Below, one piece after another: positions 6,061 to 7,695 of a stretch of DNA of 7,695 bases (positions are counted from its first letter, which is position 1; each line of letters starts with the position of its first letter). This DNA is from BMS3B sp964501105 (GTDB lineage Archaea > Hydrothermarchaeota > Hydrothermarchaeia > Hydrothermarchaeales > BMS3B). Made by a program: the position numbers and the translations under genes. The stretch lies in assembly GCA_964501105.1 (NCBI GenBank), contig CAZCRG010000083.1, positions 1-7,695 on the forward strand. The letters are read 5' to 3'. The notes under the pieces are model-generated. The model was not told where the DNA came from. It saw only the letters and a list, made by a program, of their open reading frames with translations, and searched no databases.

Positions 6061-6396
6061 TCAGGCGAATACTCTCAGTTCACCTCTAATGTTTTCCAGC
6101 ATTTCTTTTAGCTGCCTCTCTCTTTCCTCTCTATCAATCAGAGGGTAAATCTCTGTGTGCATATACTGTGAAGCAGGAGCAAAGTTTATTATCCTGTTGA
6201 GTTCCTCCAGGGAGTCAACCTCAAAAATTCCAAAACCTCCCCTTAAGCCTGCAAAGGCACCTTCCTCAATTATTTTACCTCTCTCTCTAAGTTCTCTGAA
6301 GTAATTCATATGTTTTAATATACTGTCTATCATCTCTCCTGCTGGAGCCGTCCCCACCACATCATCTTTCGGACTTTGAATCACAAGAAATCTCAT
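6061..6396 (-). CDS. Muconolactone-isomerase/YCII-like small ferredoxin-fold protein
   Basis: This is a 111-residue protein with a beta-alpha-beta-beta-alpha-beta pattern of the dimeric alpha/beta barrel type. It has an N-terminal strand MRFLVIQSP, a helix ending in FRELRERGKI, a glycine-rich turn EEGAFAGLRGGFG, a strand GIFEVDSLEELNRIIN, and a strand MHTEIYPLID. The arrangement closely follows muconolactone delta-isomerase and YCII-related proteins. The true reaction is unknown: such proteins are often annotated by fold only, and no catechol pathway gene is near. The C-terminal 25 residues form a charged helix. The ATG at 6396 is chosen because GGGG lies seven bases upstream; the ATG at 6402 is one base from it. 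The gene stands alone, 67 bases after the antiporter, with its own terminator. Confidence 0.8.
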   Translation of the reverse strand: MRFLVIQSPKDDVVGTAPAGEMIDSILKHMNYFRELRERGKIIEEGAFAGLRGGFGIFEVDSLEELNRIINFAPASQYMHTEIYPLIDREERERQLKEMLENIRGELRVFA

Positions 6397-6432
6397 ATCC
6401 ATACCCCATTAATATTATATCTCCAATCACAC

Positions 6433-6462
6433 ATAAAGTTTTTGGACAAGCATTAACTTTAT
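6433..6462. repeat. 8-bp inverted repeat in the antiporter/MIase-like intergenic gap
   Basis: ATAAAGTT (6433-6440) and AACTTTAT (6455-6462) are exact inverted copies separated by 14 bases, directly after the antiporter stop. Read on the minus strand, the copy nearer the downstream gene (CTTTATG) lies about 40 bases before its ATG and could include a TATA box. The repeat could be an operator or a weak 3' stem-loop of the antiporter mRNA; the sequence alone does not decide. Confidence 0.35.
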
Positions 6463-6463
6463 A

Positions 6464-7420
6464 TTACAATTCAATCCTCTCATTTATCTCCTCAATTAGC
6501 TTCCTTGCAATATGCTCTGAAATTATTCCCCTAACCATTGCTCTGTGGACAGCACTCCTCTGTGCCAGTAAAACTCTGCGCTTCACCTTGGCCTTCTCCT
6601 GAAGCTTTATCACATCCTCTCTCGTAAGAATAGCAATTTCCTTTGAGAGCCTATCAGCTTCACCTTCCAGCTCTGCTCTAATTTTCTTAGCAATTTCATC
6701 AGCTATTTCACCAGATTCAAGAAGCTTTCTTATCTCCCTTATGCCCTCCTTTACAGCAATAGCTCTTCCCAGCTTTTCTTCATAGTCTTCCACAACAGGC
6801 TCCCTTCTAATAATAGAAGACCTCTTAATAAATAACTCAACACTCAGCCCCTGTACAACCAGAGAAAAAAGCACCACACCGAAGGTCATACTTGCTATTA
6901 AATCCCTACCAGCAATATGTTCCTCAGCCAGACCCAAAGCTAAAGCCACAGGTATGGTGCCATGAAGGCCACCCCAGAAGATAACATGCTGCCAGAGAAT
7001 AGGTATCTTTGGTTTCAGCCTCAGGTTAACCAGATTTATTATCGGGTAAACTGCCAGAGCTCTTGAAATAACTGAAAGACTCACAGCTATGGCTATCTCT
7101 CTGGAGTAGGCTGTAAGCTTATCAATATGAATGTCCAGCCCTATGATGAGAAAAACGAGAGAGTTCACAAGAAAAACTGCAAACTCCCAGAAGGTTAGAA
7201 GAGTCAGCCTTGTTGTGGGCGACATGGAGAAAGCCTTGCCGTAGTTGCCCATTATCAGCCCAGCTGAGACCACTGCAATTACTCCAGAGGTGTGAAGAGT
7301 CTCTGCAATCAGAAAGGATGAAAAGGCTAGAATAAGAGTGAGAGTTACCTCAATGAGATGATCATCAATATACCTGTGAATTTTGTAGGCAATATAGCCA
7401 AGGCCGAGACCAACAGCTGA
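6464..7420 (-). CDS. NhaP-type (CPA1) Na+/H+ antiporter, C-terminal part after a frameshift
   Basis: Starting at the TCA codon at 7420 the frame is open for 318 residues. It continues the antiporter begun in the other frame with GLGLGYIAYKIHRYIDDHLIEVTLTL and a segment containing ETLHTSGVIAVVSAGLIMG. Further membrane segments follow, including FLVNSLVFLIIGLDI, and the conserved FWGGLHGTIPVALALGL near the end of the transport domain. His stands where many CPA1 members have Arg, which is also seen in some other NhaP proteins. After the last membrane segment a cytoplasmic tail of about 130 residues rich in E, K and R follows, probably helical or coiled-coil and likely regulatory. The first ATG in this frame is at 7273, but homology clearly begins earlier, so this is not a separate gene. 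CPA1 proteins exchange Na+ for H+ across the membrane. The stop is 67 bases before the next gene. Confidence 0.85.
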   Translation of the reverse strand, partial: SAVGLGLGYIAYKIHRYIDDHLIEVTLTLILAFSSFLIAETLHTSGVIAVVSAGLIMGNYGKAFSMSPTTRLTLLTFWEFAVFLVNSLVFLIIGLDIHIDKLTAYSREIAIAVSLSVISRALAVYPIINLVNLRLKPKIPILWQHVIFWGGLHGTIPVALALGLAEEHIAGRDLIASMTFGVVLFSLVVQGLSVELFIKRSSIIRREPVVEDYEEKLGRAIAVKEGIREIRKLLESGEIADEIAKKIRAELEGEADRLSKEIAILTREDVIKLQEKAKVKRRVLLAQRSAVHRAMVRGIISEHIARKLIEEINERIEL

Positions 7421-7427
7421 CCTCCCA
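7418..7427 (-). other. Frameshift site in the antiporter gene
   Basis: On the minus strand, GGGAGG is followed by TCAGCTGTTGGTCTCGGC. Adding one base after GGAGG (for example a third G) gives Gly-Gly-Ser-Ala-Val-Gly-Leu-Gly and joins the two parts of the transporter with no gap in the family pattern. It is either a real one-base deletion that inactivates the gene or a sequencing/assembly error in a G-rich run. Confidence 0.75.
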
Positions 7428-7695
7428 GCACCACAAAGAAGAATTTTATTATCCCTGAAAGCAGATCAAAGCTGCCCTGCTTAACCATTTCCAGAAGGAG
7501 GGCAAAGAGCACAATACCAGTGCCGTCGTTGAATATACTTTCGCCCTCCACAATTGTAGAAAGCCTCTTTGGCACTCCAAGAGCTTTAAAGGTGGCAAGA
7601 ACAGACACAGGGTCAGTGGGAGTTACCATAGCTCCAAAGAGAAGAGCTATGGGTAGAGAAATACCAAGAAAATAGTGGAGGGAAAAGCCTATAAT
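7421..7695 (-). CDS. NhaP-type (CPA1) Na+/H+ antiporter, middle part; gene start outside the window
   Basis: This frame is open from the window edge and carries 91 codons of the same antiporter, including the segment LFGAMVTPTDPVSVLA with the unwound TDP motif, VPKRLSTIVEGES, and IFNDGTGIVLF, which holds the Asn-Asp pair of the CPA1 ion-binding site. It then runs into FFFVVLGG. Past that point the frame gives an unrelated 19-residue tail and stops at 7345-7347, whereas the family sequence resumes in another frame. About 90-110 N-terminal residues should lie beyond 7695. The internal ATG at 7629 (within GAMVTPTDP) is not the start, because conserved sequence continues upstream of it. Joined with the downstream part by one added base, the visible protein is about 410 residues. 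Confidence 0.85.

Noticed and set aside
7345..7440. Programmed frameshifting in the antiporter gene
   Set aside because: No slippery heptamer or downstream structure is evident, and no such control is known to me in NhaP; a deletion or sequence error is simpler.
1..7695. tRNA, rRNA, CRISPR, insertion sequence or attachment site
   Set aside because: No clover-leaf sequence, regularly spaced repeat, transposase motif or terminal inverted repeats were seen; almost every base lies in a recognised protein gene.

Overview
The window looks like part of a euryarchaeal chromosome. Three things point that way. Promoters are of the TATA type, and one gene (uppP) appears to be leaderless. Ribosome binding sites are of the GGTG/GGAGG kind. 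Several families are typical of archaea, notably an AF1577-type radical SAM/SPASM enzyme and an IscS homologue without the PLP lysine that closely resembles the one known from Archaeoglobus fulgidus. A relative of Archaeoglobi or of methanogens is plausible, but the genus cannot be fixed by reading alone. No RNA gene, mobile element or CRISPR array was seen. Coding density is very high and no gene-free stretch exceeds about 70 bases.

Positions 1-3440 (minus strand) hold a tightly packed operon, read from right to left: an IscS/NifS-like protein, a polytopic membrane protein of the LPG-synthase-TM/AglD-like family, a GT4 glycosyltransferase, and the first 76 codons of a polysaccharide deacetylase that runs out of the window. 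The last three overlap or nearly touch and together look like a surface-glycan or glycolipid module. Positions 3502-5393 (plus strand) hold a divergent pair, a UppP-type polyprenyl-diphosphate phosphatase followed by the radical SAM/SPASM enzyme. The two directions diverge from a 62-base gap that contains a 14-bp palindromic TATA element. UppP would regenerate the polyprenyl-phosphate carrier used by glycan assembly, so the two sides may be functionally linked.

Positions 5390-7695 (minus strand) hold three independent units. The first is a zinc-ribbon protein with an Hsp20-like C-terminal domain, whose stop codon shares a CTAG with the stop of the convergent radical SAM gene. The second is a small muconolactone-isomerase/YCII-like protein followed by a strong T-tract terminator. 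The third is a CPA1/NhaP Na+/H+ antiporter whose reading frame is broken by an apparent one-base loss near 7421, with its N-terminus outside the window.

The most interesting signal is the IscS homologue. It keeps the catalytic cysteine, but the PLP Schiff-base lysine is histidine and the PLP-contacting glutamine is alanine. It therefore should not be annotated as an ordinary cysteine desulfurase.
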